Origin: Stenotrophomonas maltophilia
GTDB lineage: Bacteria; Pseudomonadota; Gammaproteobacteria; Xanthomonadales; Xanthomonadaceae
NCBI GenBank assembly: GCA_002386405.1
Contig: DGIP01000204.1
Span: forward strand, 1-13,362
Direction: 5' to 3'
DNA length: 13,362 nt
Under the pieces are notes generated by a model. That model worked only from the letters and a program-made list of their open reading frames with translations. It did not search any database and had not been told where the DNA came from. Of the stretch, positions 1 to 6,696 are shown in pieces. Positions within the stretch are counted from its first letter, which is position 1; every line of letters begins with the position of its first letter. The translations under genes and the position numbers were made by a program.

Positions 1-834
1 TTCGGCCACGTTGGTGGCCAGCACCACCCGGCGCTGGCCCTGCGGATCGGGCTGCAGCACGCGCGACTGCTGCTCCACCGGCAGCTCGCCGTGCAGCGGC
101 AGCACCTGGACATCGGCGGGCAGCGCCTGCTCCAGCGCCGCCTGCGTGCGCGAGATCTCGCGCTGGCCGGGCAGGAACACCAGCACGTCGCCAGGGTGCT
201 CGGCCAGGGCCTGCTCCACCGCGCGCCGTGCCTGCGCTTCCAGCGATTCGTCGCGGCGGGCCGGGAAATGGCTCACCGCCACCGGGAAGCTGCGCCCGGC
301 GCTGCTCAGGCGCGGCGCCTCCAGGAACTGCGCCAGCCGCTCGCCATCCAGCGTGGCCGACATCACCACGATGCGCAGGTCCTCGCGCAGCTGCGCCTGC
401 ACGTCCAGCGCCAGCGCCAGCCCGAGATCGGCGGCCAGGTGGCGCTCATGGAACTCATCGAACAGCAGCGCGCCCACGCCTTCGAGCATCGGGTCATCCT
501 GCAGCATGCGGGTCAGGATGCCCTCGGTGACCACCTCCACCCGGGTGCGCGCCGACACCTTGTTCTCGAAGCGGATGCGGTAGCCCACGGTGCCGCCGAC
601 CTCCTCCCCCAGCTGCCGCGCCATGAACTGCGCGGCGCTGCGCGCGGCCACCCGGCGCGGTTCCAGCATGATGATCTTCCGGCCTTCCAGCCACGGCGCG
701 TCCAGCAGCGCCAGCGGCACCTGGGTGGTCTTGCCCGCGCCCGGCGGTGCTTCCAGCACCAGGCGCGGGTGCGTGGCCAGCTGCGTGGCGATCTGCGGCA
801 GCAGCGCGGAAATCGGAAAACTCGGCGTACTCAT
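1..834 (-). CDS. hrpB: ATP-dependent helicase HrpB, N-terminal 278 residues (cut by window edge)
   Basis: This is a DExH-box (DEAH/RHA-type) superfamily 2 helicase of the HrpB family, expected to be a cytoplasmic NTP-dependent RNA-remodelling enzyme; the biological role of HrpB is poorly defined. The reading frame opens with ATG at 834 and stays open to base 1, giving 278 of the roughly 820-850 residues usual for the family. Visible motifs in order are the Walker A loop (APPGAGKTT, residues 29-37), motif II as DEFHER (126-131), the SAT motif III (159-161), the motif IV region LVFLPGQ (218-224), and the start of motif V, VVLATNVAE (270-278), at the edge. DEFH instead of DEAH is typical of HrpB and separates it from HrpA. 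The gene is divergent from tatD with 81 bp between the starts. The C-terminal HrpB-specific domain lies outside the window. Confidence 0.93.
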   Translation of the reverse strand, partial: MSTPSFPISALLPQIATQLATHPRLVLEAPPGAGKTTQVPLALLDAPWLEGRKIIMLEPRRVAARSAAQFMARQLGEEVGGTVGYRIRFENKVSARTRVEVVTEGILTRMLQDDPMLEGVGALLFDEFHERHLAADLGLALALDVQAQLREDLRIVVMSATLDGERLAQFLEAPRLSSAGRSFPVAVSHFPARRDESLEAQARRAVEQALAEHPGDVLVFLPGQREISRTQAALEQALPADVQVLPLHGELPVEQQSRVLQPDPQGQRRVVLATNVAE

Positions 835-860
835 AGCGCAAGGATACGGGCCGGCGGCGG

Positions 861-883
861 GGCCGGCGAGCCGGCCGGGCTAC
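861..883 (-). repeat. GTAG-headed palindrome (SMAG/REP-like), probable degenerate copy
   Basis: On the plus strand GGCCGGC (861-867), a 2-nt GA spacer and GCCGGCC (870-876) form a perfect 7-bp inverted repeat, followed after GGG by CTAC (880-883), which reads GTAG on the minus strand. The layout matches the better copies at 1733, 1792 and 3640, but G+C-rich palindromes arise easily here. It lies in the hrpB/tatD intergenic space and its CTAC end overlaps the proposed tatD -10 box. Confidence 0.4.
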
Positions 884-886
884 AAT
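881..886 (+). promoter_or_regulatory. Probable -10 box for tatD
   Basis: TACAAT at 881-886 sits 30 bp upstream of the tatD ATG and is the best sigma70 -10 match in the hrpB/tatD gap. No convincing -35 hexamer is seen upstream, where the sequence is a G+C-rich palindrome. Predicted transcription start is near 893. Confidence 0.45.
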
Positions 887-915
887 GCCGCGATTCATTG
901 CCCTGTAGCTGCCCC

Positions 916-1728
916 ATGCAACTGATCGATATCGGCGCCAACCTCACCCACGATTCCTTCGACCGCGACCGCGATGCCGTGCTGGCCCGCGCCCGCGACG
1001 CCGGCGTGGTGCAGATGGTGCTGACCGGTGCCAGCCGTGAGCATTCGCCGATGGCCCTCGACCTGGCGCGGCAGCACCCGGGCTTCCTGTATGCCACCGC
1101 CGGCGTGCACCCGCACCACGCGGTGGAATACACCGACGAATGCGATGCCGAAATGCGCGCGCTGCACGCGCATGCCGAAGTGGTGGCGGTGGGCGAGTGC
1201 GGCCTGGATTATTTCCGCGATTTCGCCCCGCGGCCGGCCCAGCACCGCGCCTTCGAGCGCCAGCTGCAGCTGGCCAGTGACGTGCGCGCTGCCGATGGCC
1301 AGCGCAAGCCGCTGTTCCTGCACCAGCGCGACGCGCATGCCGATTTCATGGCGCAGATGAAGAACTTCGACGGCCGCATCGGCGCCGCCGTGGTGCATTG
1401 CTTCACCGGCGAGCGCCAGGAGCTGTTCGATTACCTGGACCAGGACTGGTACATCGGCATCACCGGCTGGCTGTGCGACGAGCGCCGTGGCGCGCACCTG
1501 CGCGAGCTGGTGAAACACATCCCGGCCGAGCGGCTGATGATTGAAACCGACGCGCCGTACCTGCTGCCGCGCAGCCTGAAGCCCATGCCGAAGGACCGGC
1601 GTAACGAGCCGATGTTCCTGGCGCATATCGTGGAAGAGCTGGCGCGGGATCGCGGCGAGGATGTGGAAGTGACCGCAGCAAATGCGACCGCAGCGACGCG
1701 AACATTCTTCCGCCTGCCGCAGGCCTGA
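916..1728 (+). CDS. tatD: TatD family metal-dependent hydrolase (TatD DNase)
   Basis: This encodes a 270-residue TatD-type TIM-barrel metallohydrolase, close in length to E. coli TatD (about 260), a cytoplasmic Mg2+-dependent 3'-5' exonuclease linked to DNA repair; despite its name it is not needed for Tat export. Visible signatures are the N-terminal IDIGANLT strand (4-11), AGVHPH (62-67), the metal ligand Glu94 in VGECGLDY, His136 in the FLHQRDAH segment, His161 in VHCFTG, the YIGITGW-CDERRG block (179-191) and ETDAPYL (210-216) with Asp212. RRNEP (228-232) near the end is also typical. The ATG at 916 was chosen because the protein then begins exactly at the family N-terminus, although the frame stays open much further upstream. 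It is monocistronic and converges on the epimerase gene across two palindromes. Confidence 0.93.
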   Translation: MQLIDIGANLTHDSFDRDRDAVLARARDAGVVQMVLTGASREHSPMALDLARQHPGFLYATAGVHPHHAVEYTDECDAEMRALHAHAEVVAVGECGLDYFRDFAPRPAQHRAFERQLQLASDVRAADGQRKPLFLHQRDAHADFMAQMKNFDGRIGAAVVHCFTGERQELFDYLDQDWYIGITGWLCDERRGAHLRELVKHIPAERLMIETDAPYLLPRSLKPMPKDRRNEPMFLAHIVEELARDRGEDVEVTAANATAATRTFFRLPQA

Positions 1729-1732
1729 TCGC

Positions 1733-1755
1733 GTAGGGACACGCCATGCGTGTCC
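1733..1755 (+). repeat. GTAG-headed REP palindrome (SMAG-type), copy A
   Basis: GTAG (1733-1736) is followed by GGACACGC (1737-1744), loop CAT (1745-1747) and GCGTGTCC (1748-1755), a perfect 8-bp hairpin. This is the form of the SMAG/GTAG REP elements known from Stenotrophomonas maltophilia. It lies 4 bp after the tatD stop and pairs with an oppositely oriented copy at 1792-1814. There is no T-run, so it is not a canonical terminator, though it could stabilise the tatD mRNA end. Confidence 0.8.
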
Positions 1756-1791
1756 GAACCGCCGACCAACCTCGGTTTCGCCATACATCCC

Positions 1792-1814
1792 AGCCACGCA
1801 GGGCGTGGCTCTAC
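1792..1814 (-). repeat. GTAG-headed REP palindrome (SMAG-type), copy B, inverted
   Basis: AGCCACGC (1792-1799), loop AGG and GCGTGGCT (1803-1810) form an 8-bp hairpin ending in CTAC (1811-1814), which is GTAG on the minus strand. With copy A it makes a head-out pair 36 bp apart in the convergent tatD/epimerase gap. The TAG inside the GTAG is the stop codon of the epimerase gene (complement of 1811-1813), so gene end and repeat overlap. Confidence 0.8.
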
Positions 1815-2674
1815 GGGTGCTTGAGCCCTTCGCGGTAGGTGGCGAACTTCGGCTTCCAGCCCAGCGCCTCTCGCGTGCCCCGGCTGTCGATACGTTTGTT
1901 GCTGGCATAGAACCGCCGCAACGCCGGGCTTACCAACGGGTCATCCCATGCCACCGCCGGCGGCATCGCAAACCCACCCAGCTTCGCCGCGAATGCCAGC
2001 ACCTCCTGCGGCGCCGCCGGCTCATCATCGGCAGGCAGATACAACGCCTCACCCGGGCGGCCCATCGCCGCAACAACCACCGCCGCCAGATCCTCCACAT
2101 GCAGCCGGTTGAACACCAACCCCGGCCTAACCACATGCCGCGCCCGCCCTTCCGCCAGCTGCACCAGCGCATTGCGCCCGGGCCCATAGATTCCCGGCAG
2201 TCGGAACACGGCAGACGCCACGCCCTTGTCCCGCGCAAACCCGCGCCACTGCGCCTCGGCCAGCAACCGCCGCCGTGCCGTGTCATCCACCGCATCGGCC
2301 ACCGATGTCTCGTCGATCCAGCCGCCATCGCGGTCGGCGTACACCGCCGTTGAAGAGAGATAGCCCACCCAGCGAAGTGCCGGGCTCTCCCGCAACGCCG
2401 CAGCCACCAGCCGCAATGCGGGATCGCCGCCTTCATCAGGCGGCACCGCACAGATCACGGCCTCCGCGCTGCGGATAGCCTCACGCAGCGCATCATCAAC
2501 AGGCTGCCCCGCCACCAACCGGTGACGCACGACACCATCATCAGGCGCCGCCTCCGGCGCCCGCACCGTGCCACTGCAGGCCACGCCCTGCGCCCGCAAC
2601 AGCGCCGCCACATGCCGCCCGCTGTACCCAAGCCCCAACACCAGAACCCGCGTCGGTTCAGCGCCGGCGGCCAT
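1811..2674 (-). CDS. SDR family NAD(P)-dependent epimerase/dehydratase, YeeZ-like
   Basis: This 287-residue cytoplasmic protein has the Rossmann fold of extended short-chain dehydrogenase/reductases: nucleotide loop VLGLGYSGRH (12-21), CAVPP (75-79), SSTAVYADRDGGWIDE (107-122), FRLPGIYGPGRN (157-168) and NRLHVEDLA (189-197). The classical catalytic YxxxK pair is not seen after the SSTAVY strand; an arginine/alanine-rich segment (ARRRLLAEAQW, 133-143) stands there, as in YeeZ-type proteins. It is therefore an atypical SDR whose substrate cannot be deduced. The ATG at 2674 lies 2 bp beyond the panE stop, indicating translational coupling. Its TAG stop is part of a GTAG repeat. Family assignment is firm; function is open. 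Confidence 0.85.
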   Translation of the reverse strand: MAAGAEPTRVLVLGLGYSGRHVAALLRAQGVACSGTVRAPEAAPDDGVVRHRLVAGQPVDDALREAIRSAEAVICAVPPDEGGDPALRLVAAALRESPALRWVGYLSSTAVYADRDGGWIDETSVADAVDDTARRRLLAEAQWRGFARDKGVASAVFRLPGIYGPGRNALVQLAEGRARHVVRPGLVFNRLHVEDLAAVVVAAMGRPGEALYLPADDEPAAPQEVLAFAAKLGGFAMPPAVAWDDPLVSPALRRFYASNKRIDSRGTREALGWKPKFATYREGLKHP

Positions 2675-2676
2675 GC

Positions 2677-3615
2677 TCAGCCCGCGCGCTGGCGCTGGTA
2701 AGCCTGCAGGTGCGCATACGCCACCGCCAGCAGCGGCGCCGCCTGGCCGGCCGCGCGTGCCCGCACCCGCATGTCGCCCACGATCTGCTCGGCCTCCACC
2801 TGCTGGCCGGCCTCCAGATCGCGCAGCATCGACGCCTTCAGCGCCGAGCCTTCCTGCGTGGTCGCCGCCAGTGCCACCGCCTGCGCCTTCTCCGGAATCG
2901 GCTCACCCGCCGCCTCGGCCACCGCCAGGCATTCGGCATACAGCCCGCGCACAATGTCCGCGCCATCCTCCGTGGCCACGATCGTGCCCACATCCGCCCG
3001 CATCAGGCAGGTTGCCGCCGCCAACGTGGTCAGGAACGTGTACTTGACCCACTGCTCCTGCCCGATGGCATCGCTGGCCACATGGTCCACCCCGGCCTGC
3101 ACACACGCCGCCGCCAGGGCCAGCACCCGCGCACTGCTGCCCGGCGTATCACGCTCGCCAAAGGTCAGCTTCGCCGCCGGGGCAAGATGCAGTACCGCGC
3201 CATCGGCCGCCTTGGTCGCACTGATGAAGCACAGCCCGCCCAGCACCGCATCGCGGCCAAAGCGCGCATCCAGTGCCGCGTAGTGGCGCAGCCCGTTGAG
3301 GATCGGCAGCACCGTCGTACGCGACGACACCGCAGGTGCAATCGCCTCGATGGAGCTCTCCAGGTCGTAAGCCTTGCAGCTGAGGATCACCAGGTCAAAG
3401 GGCTGCTCAGCCGCAACTGCAGGAAGTGCATCGGCAGTGACGTGGGCGACCGGGAACGTCGCATCGCCCAAGGGGCTGCGAATCACCAGCCCTTCGCTGT
3501 CCAACTGTGCCGAGCGGGCAGGGCGGACGAGGAAGGTAACGTCCACGCCAGCCTGGGCCAGACGTCCGCCGAAGTAACCGCCAGTGCCACCGGCGCCCAG
3601 TACAAGAATGCGCAT
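2677..3615 (-). CDS. panE: 2-dehydropantoate 2-reductase (ketopantoate reductase) family
   Basis: This 312-residue protein belongs to the ApbA/PanE family (E. coli PanE is 303 aa), which reduces ketopantoate to pantoate with NADPH in pantothenate/CoA synthesis in the cytoplasm. Seen are the dinucleotide loop LGAGGTGGYFGGRL (6-19), SCKAYDL (79-85), the LPILNGL segment (103-109) with Asn107, EQWVKYTFL (187-195) with the likely catalytic Lys191, and SMLRDLEAGQQVEAEQI (262-278) with Glu274 in the position of the conserved C-terminal acid. The ATG at 3615 has a GGAG ribosome-binding site 7 bp upstream. Family paralogues with other 2-oxoacid substrates are common, and the usual NGMG is NGLR here, so the pantothenate role is probable rather than proven. 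It precedes the epimerase gene and follows yadH after a GTAG repeat. Confidence 0.85.
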   Translation of the reverse strand: MRILVLGAGGTGGYFGGRLAQAGVDVTFLVRPARSAQLDSEGLVIRSPLGDATFPVAHVTADALPAVAAEQPFDLVILSCKAYDLESSIEAIAPAVSSRTTVLPILNGLRHYAALDARFGRDAVLGGLCFISATKAADGAVLHLAPAAKLTFGERDTPGSSARVLALAAACVQAGVDHVASDAIGQEQWVKYTFLTTLAAATCLMRADVGTIVATEDGADIVRGLYAECLAVAEAAGEPIPEKAQAVALAATTQEGSALKASMLRDLEAGQQVEAEQIVGDMRVRARAAGQAAPLLAVAYAHLQAYQRQRAG

Positions 3616-3639
3616 TACCGTTCTCCATCAATACCGAGG

Positions 3640-3661
3640 GCCGGCCAACGGCCGGCGCTAC
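3640..3661 (-). repeat. GTAG-headed REP palindrome (SMAG-type), copy C
   Basis: GCCGGCC (3640-3646), loop AAC and GGCCGGC (3650-3656), then G and CTAC (3658-3661), form a perfect 7-bp hairpin with GTAG at the minus-strand 5' end. It fills most of the 55-bp gap between the yadH stop and the panE start, inside a run of same-strand genes, where such a hairpin could affect mRNA processing or partial termination. Confidence 0.75.
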
Positions 3662-3670
3662 CGGGGTCGA

Positions 3671-4471
3671 TCAGCTTCGCATGCCCACGCCACGCTTGAG
3701 CAGCCACAGCGCCAGCGCAGTCAGCACCACCACGAAACCGATCATCAGCGCATACGCCACCCACAGCGGCACATCGCTCGTACCCAGCAGGCCATAGCGG
3801 AACGCGTTGACCATGTAGAAGATCGGGTTCGCATGCGTAGCCGCTTCCGCCCACGTCGGCAGCAGCTTCACCGAATAGAACACGCCGCCCAGGTAGGTCA
3901 GCGGGGTCAGGATGAAGGTCGGCACGATCGCCACGTCATCGAACTTCTTGGCGTACACCGCATTGATGAAACCGGCCAGCGAGAAGATCGTCGCGCCCAG
4001 CAGCACCGTGGTCAGCGTCACCAGCGGGTGCGGAATGCGCACCGGCGTGAAGAACATCGCGATGAGCAGCACGATCACGCCCACCATCAGCCCGCGGAGC
4101 ACCGCACCGGCCACGTAACCCCACAGGATCACCCAGTTCGGCATCGGGCTCACCAGCAGCTCTTCCACGTGGCGCCCGAACTTCGCCCCGAAGAACGACG
4201 AACTGATGTTGCCGTAGCTGTTCTGGATCACGCTCATCATCACCAGGCCCGGCACGATGAACTGCATGTAGCTGTAGCCGCCCATCTCGCCCACGCGCGA
4301 ACCGATCAGCCCACCGAAGATCAGGAAGTACAGCGTCATCGTGATCGCCGGCGGCACCAGCGTCTGGCCCCAGATGCGCAGGATGCGCGCCACTTCGCGG
4401 CGCACGATCGTCATCAGCGCAATCCGGTTGCGCTGGCCGTCGGTCAGGACCGGGGTCGGGGTGCTGCTCAT
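3671..4471 (-). CDS. yadH: ABC-2 type transporter permease, YadH-like
   Basis: This 266-residue inner-membrane protein is an ABC-2 family permease resembling E. coli YadH. About six hydrophobic segments are visible, near residues 38-57, 68-84, 113-141, 150-170, 181-198 and 236-257. The cytoplasmic-loop motif FGRHVEELLVSPMPNW (98-113), the coupling-helix region of these exporters, and a GGVFYS segment before the amphipathic NPIFYMVNAFRYGLLG stretch (215-230) are family hallmarks. Its ATG at 4471 overlaps the yadG stop by 4 nt (ATGA), so the two form one transporter, a half-transporter permease paired with its ATPase. The exported substrate of YadGH systems is not established. The gene ends with TGA at 3671-3673, just before a GTAG repeat. 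Confidence 0.9.
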   Translation of the reverse strand: MSSTPTPVLTDGQRNRIALMTIVRREVARILRIWGQTLVPPAITMTLYFLIFGGLIGSRVGEMGGYSYMQFIVPGLVMMSVIQNSYGNISSSFFGAKFGRHVEELLVSPMPNWVILWGYVAGAVLRGLMVGVIVLLIAMFFTPVRIPHPLVTLTTVLLGATIFSLAGFINAVYAKKFDDVAIVPTFILTPLTYLGGVFYSVKLLPTWAEAATHANPIFYMVNAFRYGLLGTSDVPLWVAYALMIGFVVVLTALALWLLKRGVGMRS

Positions 4472-5427
4472 GCCGCGTTCTCCTGGTTGCCGGTGAGGCG
4501 CACGAACAGCTCCTCCAGGCGGTTGCTCTTGGTCCGCATCGACCGCACCCGGATGCCCGACGCGTTCAGCGCCGCGAATACCCGGTTCAGATCCATCGCG
4601 CGCGGCATGTCCACGTCCAGCGTGTGCCCGTCGATGGCCACCATCGTGGTGCCCTCGATCACCGGCAGCTGCGCGGGCAGCTCACCGTCGATATCGAACA
4701 GGAAGCCTTCCACGTCCAGCTTGGCCAGCAGCTCGCGCATCGGCCCCTGGGTCACGATCTGGCCGTGGTTGATGATCGCCAGGTTGCGGCACAGGTGCTC
4801 GGCCTCCTCCAGGTAATGCGTGGTGAGGATGATCGTGGTGCCGGCCGCGTTGATCTCCTTCAGCACCCGCCACATGTCGCGGCGGATCTCGATATCCACG
4901 CCTGCGGTGGGTTCATCCAGGATCAGCAGGCGCGGCCGGGTCATCATCGCCCGGGCGATCATCAGCCGGCGCTTCATGCCGCCCGACAGCGTGCGGCTCA
5001 TCACCTGCGCCTTTTCCCACAGGTGGGCGCGCTTGAGCTCCTCCTCGGCCATCTTCTCGGCCTCGGCGCGGGCCACGCCATAGAAGCCGGCGTAGTTGAC
5101 CAGGATGTCGAAGGGCTTCTCGAACAGGTTGAAGTTGATTTCCTGCGGGACCAGGCCGATCAGGCGCATGGTGGCGCTGCGGTTGCGCACCAGGTCGCTG
5201 CCGAATACCTCCACCTGGCCCTCGCTCAGGTTCACCAGCGAGCTGATGATCCCGATCAGGGTGGACTTGCCGGCCCCGTTCGGGCCCAGCAGCGCGAAGA
5301 AGTCGCCCGGGGCAACGTCCAGCGAAACCCCTTTCAGGGCTTGGGTGCCGTTGTCATAGGTCTTGCGGAGGTCGCGCACCCGCAGGGCGGGGGCGGTACT
5401 GGTCGCGGGAGTGTTCTGGGATGCCAA
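4468..5427 (-). CDS. yadG: ABC transporter ATP-binding protein, YadG-like
   Basis: This 319-residue ABC ATPase energises the YadH permease at the cytoplasmic face of the inner membrane. Motifs in order are Walker A GPNGAGKST (48-56), Q-loop Gln95 in GLVPQE, signature LSGGM (147-151), Walker B LLILDEP (167-173), D-loop AGVD (175-178) and switch His204 in LTTHYLEEAE. The C-terminal extension with SNRLEELFVRLTG (301-313) matches YadG. The start chosen is TTG at 5427, preceded by GAAGG about 7 bp upstream; no ATG lies near that point in frame, and the ABC domain begins at about residue 15. The 4-nt overlap with yadH shows co-transcription. A TATAAT box on the minus strand at 5481-5486 is a likely promoter. 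Confidence 0.92.
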   Translation of the reverse strand: MASQNTPATSTAPALRVRDLRKTYDNGTQALKGVSLDVAPGDFFALLGPNGAGKSTLIGIISSLVNLSEGQVEVFGSDLVRNRSATMRLIGLVPQEINFNLFEKPFDILVNYAGFYGVARAEAEKMAEEELKRAHLWEKAQVMSRTLSGGMKRRLMIARAMMTRPRLLILDEPTAGVDIEIRRDMWRVLKEINAAGTTIILTTHYLEEAEHLCRNLAIINHGQIVTQGPMRELLAKLDVEGFLFDIDGELPAQLPVIEGTTMVAIDGHTLDVDMPRAMDLNRVFAALNASGIRVRSMRTKSNRLEELFVRLTGNQENAA

Positions 5428-5480
5428 GCTCTTGCCTTCGCGCCCAAGGGACGGCGCTGGATAGGGGCGGGGGAGCGGCT

Positions 5481-5486
5481 ATTATA
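5481..5486 (-). promoter_or_regulatory. Probable -10 box for the yadG-yadH-panE-epimerase run
   Basis: The minus strand reads a perfect TATAAT here, predicting a transcript start near 5474 and a leader of about 47 nt before the TTG of yadG. No clear -35 is visible 17 bp upstream. The same bases give TATTAT (5480-5485) on the plus strand, so this A+T island in a G+C-rich divergent gap may also serve the reductase gene; CTACACACT at 5511-5519 is an alternative plus-strand -10 region. Confidence 0.5.
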
Positions 5487-5532
5487 GAAGGCCTCAGGGG
5501 TCTGCCCCGGCTACACACTGTTTCCCAAATTC

Positions 5533-6282
5533 GTGCCTGTTCAATTCCCCCTCAAGCTGATCGACCGGCGCATGCTGGCCCCCACCGTCGGCCACTACCA
5601 GTTCCTGCGTGATGACGGCCAACCGCTGGATTTCCAGCCCGGGCAGTTCATCCAGGTCCATTTCGAGTACGCCGACGGCACCGCCACCAAGCGCAGCTAC
5701 TCCCTGGCCACCATCCACGACCACGCCCTGGCCCCGGGCGAAGCCGTTGATATTGCAGTCAGCTTTGTGCCCGGCGGCGCCGCCACGGCCCTGTTCGAGG
5801 GCCTGGACCTGGGCGGCCACGTGACCGCCAGCGGCCCGTTCGGCCGGTTCTGCCTGATGCCGGGCGACCACAACGCCCGCTACCTGCTCATCGCCACCGG
5901 CACCGGGGTCACCCCGTACCGCTCCATGCTGCCGCTGCTGGCCACCGCCATGGCCGAACGCGGGGTGGAAGTGGTGTTGCTGCAGGGCGCCCGCACCCCC
6001 GAAGAGCTGCTCTACAGCGAGGACTTCTACGCCTTCGCCGCCGCCCACCCGGGCTTCCGCTACGTACCGTGCCTGTCCCGCGAGCTGCCCGAGAACCCGC
6101 ACCCGGACGTCCGCCACGGTTACGTGCAGCAGCACCTGGCCGAATTTGCCCCCAACCCGGGCACCGACATCGCCTACCTGTGCGGCAACCCGGACATGGT
6201 GGATGCGACGTTCGAGGCGCTGAAGGAAGCCGGCTTGCCGACGCCGCAGGTGCGGCGGGAGAAGTACGTCAGTAGCAAGTAA
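5533..6282 (+). CDS. fpr: Ferredoxin--NADP+ reductase
   Basis: This 249-residue FAD enzyme of the plant-type ferredoxin/flavodoxin-NADP+ reductase superfamily moves electrons between NADPH and ferredoxin or flavodoxin in the cytoplasm; E. coli Fpr is 248 aa. The FAD domain shows GQFIQV (37-42) and the isoalloxazine-binding RSYS motif (54-57). The NADP domain shows ATGTGVTPYRSM (121-132), LSRE (181-184) and CGNPDMVD (217-224), and the chain ends in KYVSSK. The start is taken as GTG at 5533 because the following VPFPLKL-like residues begin the barrel domain and no in-frame ATG precedes it. No good Shine-Dalgarno is visible, so the start is less sure than the identity. It is divergent from yadG and appears to be transcribed alone. 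Confidence 0.9.
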   Translation: MPVQFPLKLIDRRMLAPTVGHYQFLRDDGQPLDFQPGQFIQVHFEYADGTATKRSYSLATIHDHALAPGEAVDIAVSFVPGGAATALFEGLDLGGHVTASGPFGRFCLMPGDHNARYLLIATGTGVTPYRSMLPLLATAMAERGVEVVLLQGARTPEELLYSEDFYAFAAAHPGFRYVPCLSRELPENPHPDVRHGYVQQHLAEFAPNPGTDIAYLCGNPDMVDATFEALKEAGLPTPQVRREKYVSSK

Positions 6283-6334
6283 TCACCGACCTTCCGAAAT
6301 GTGAAGGCTGTCGTTGCTGACGTGGAACAACAGG

Positions 6335-6477
6335 TATAGCGTTCGCTGTACGGATGTCCCGACCCGGTTAAAGGGGCATTGGCCACCACGAACGTGGTCC
6401 CACCAAGAGTGGTTAAGAGAGTCCGGCCCGCTACAAGCTTCAGCAGAATGCCCGCCTTGCGCGGGCATTCTGCTTTT
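6335..6477 (+). ncRNA. Candidate small RNA ending in the intrinsic terminator
   Basis: A weak promoter (TTGCTG 6314-6319, 15-bp spacer, TATAGC 6335-6340) is followed by about 130 nt with no ORF and several short stems, then a strong intrinsic terminator. Visible pairings are TGTCCC with GGGGCA (about 6355-6378), ACCACG/CGTGGT (about 6386-6399) and CCAC/GTGG just after it. C-rich single-stranded stretches such as GTCCC recall sRNAs that target ribosome-binding sites. I cannot match it to 6S, tmRNA, RNase P or another named family. The alternative is that this is merely the 3' untranslated region of the reductase mRNA. Confidence 0.35.
6443..6477 (+). terminator. Strong intrinsic terminator
   Basis: GCAGAATGCCCGC (6443-6455) and GCGGGCATTCTGC (6461-6473) are a perfect 13-bp inverted repeat around a 5-nt loop, followed by TTTT (6474-6477). 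It would end either the reductase transcript, whose stop is 160 bp upstream, or a small RNA starting near 6347. Confidence 0.85.
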
Positions 6478-6501
6478 CAGGCCTTCATCTGGATGCCCAG
6501 A

Positions 6502-6696
6502 ATGCTGTTTCTCCCGGCTTACCACGACCACGTGCTGGAGAAGCTCCGGCGAGGTCGAGAGGACGTGCTTGCAGGACGCCTCTACACGACCGACGAGTGC
6601 CGAATGCGACTTGGAATAGGGCTCGATGAAAGAGGCTGGAAACCTTCAGGGTCAGCTGAGGCCAGGAATTATGGGTCTTTATGCCAGAAATCATAA
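6502..6696 (+). pseudogene. Small ORF, possible remnant of an antitoxin-like gene
   Basis: Starting at ATG 6502 a 64-residue frame is open. Its central segment, HVLEKLRRGREDVLAGRLYTT..DECRMRLG, has the form of the C-terminal tail of small type II antitoxins (an alpha helix, then AGR, then a (T/S)xEEVxxRL-like ending), but the DNA-binding N-terminal half is missing. No ribosome-binding site is convincing, and the last dozen residues are encoded by a palindromic DNA block, suggesting truncation. No partner toxin is adjacent. It may equally be a chance ORF; the resemblance is from memory of the family shape, not an alignment. Confidence 0.3.

Noticed and set aside
91..915. Upstream extension of the tatD frame
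   Set aside because: The frame is open because it shadows hrpB on the other strand; the extension is low-complexity and TatD homology begins at the ATG at 916.
6347..6477. Assignment of the candidate small RNA to 6S, tmRNA or phage C4 antisense RNA
   Set aside because: None of the conserved sequence blocks of these families that I can recall is present, and the genomic context does not fit.
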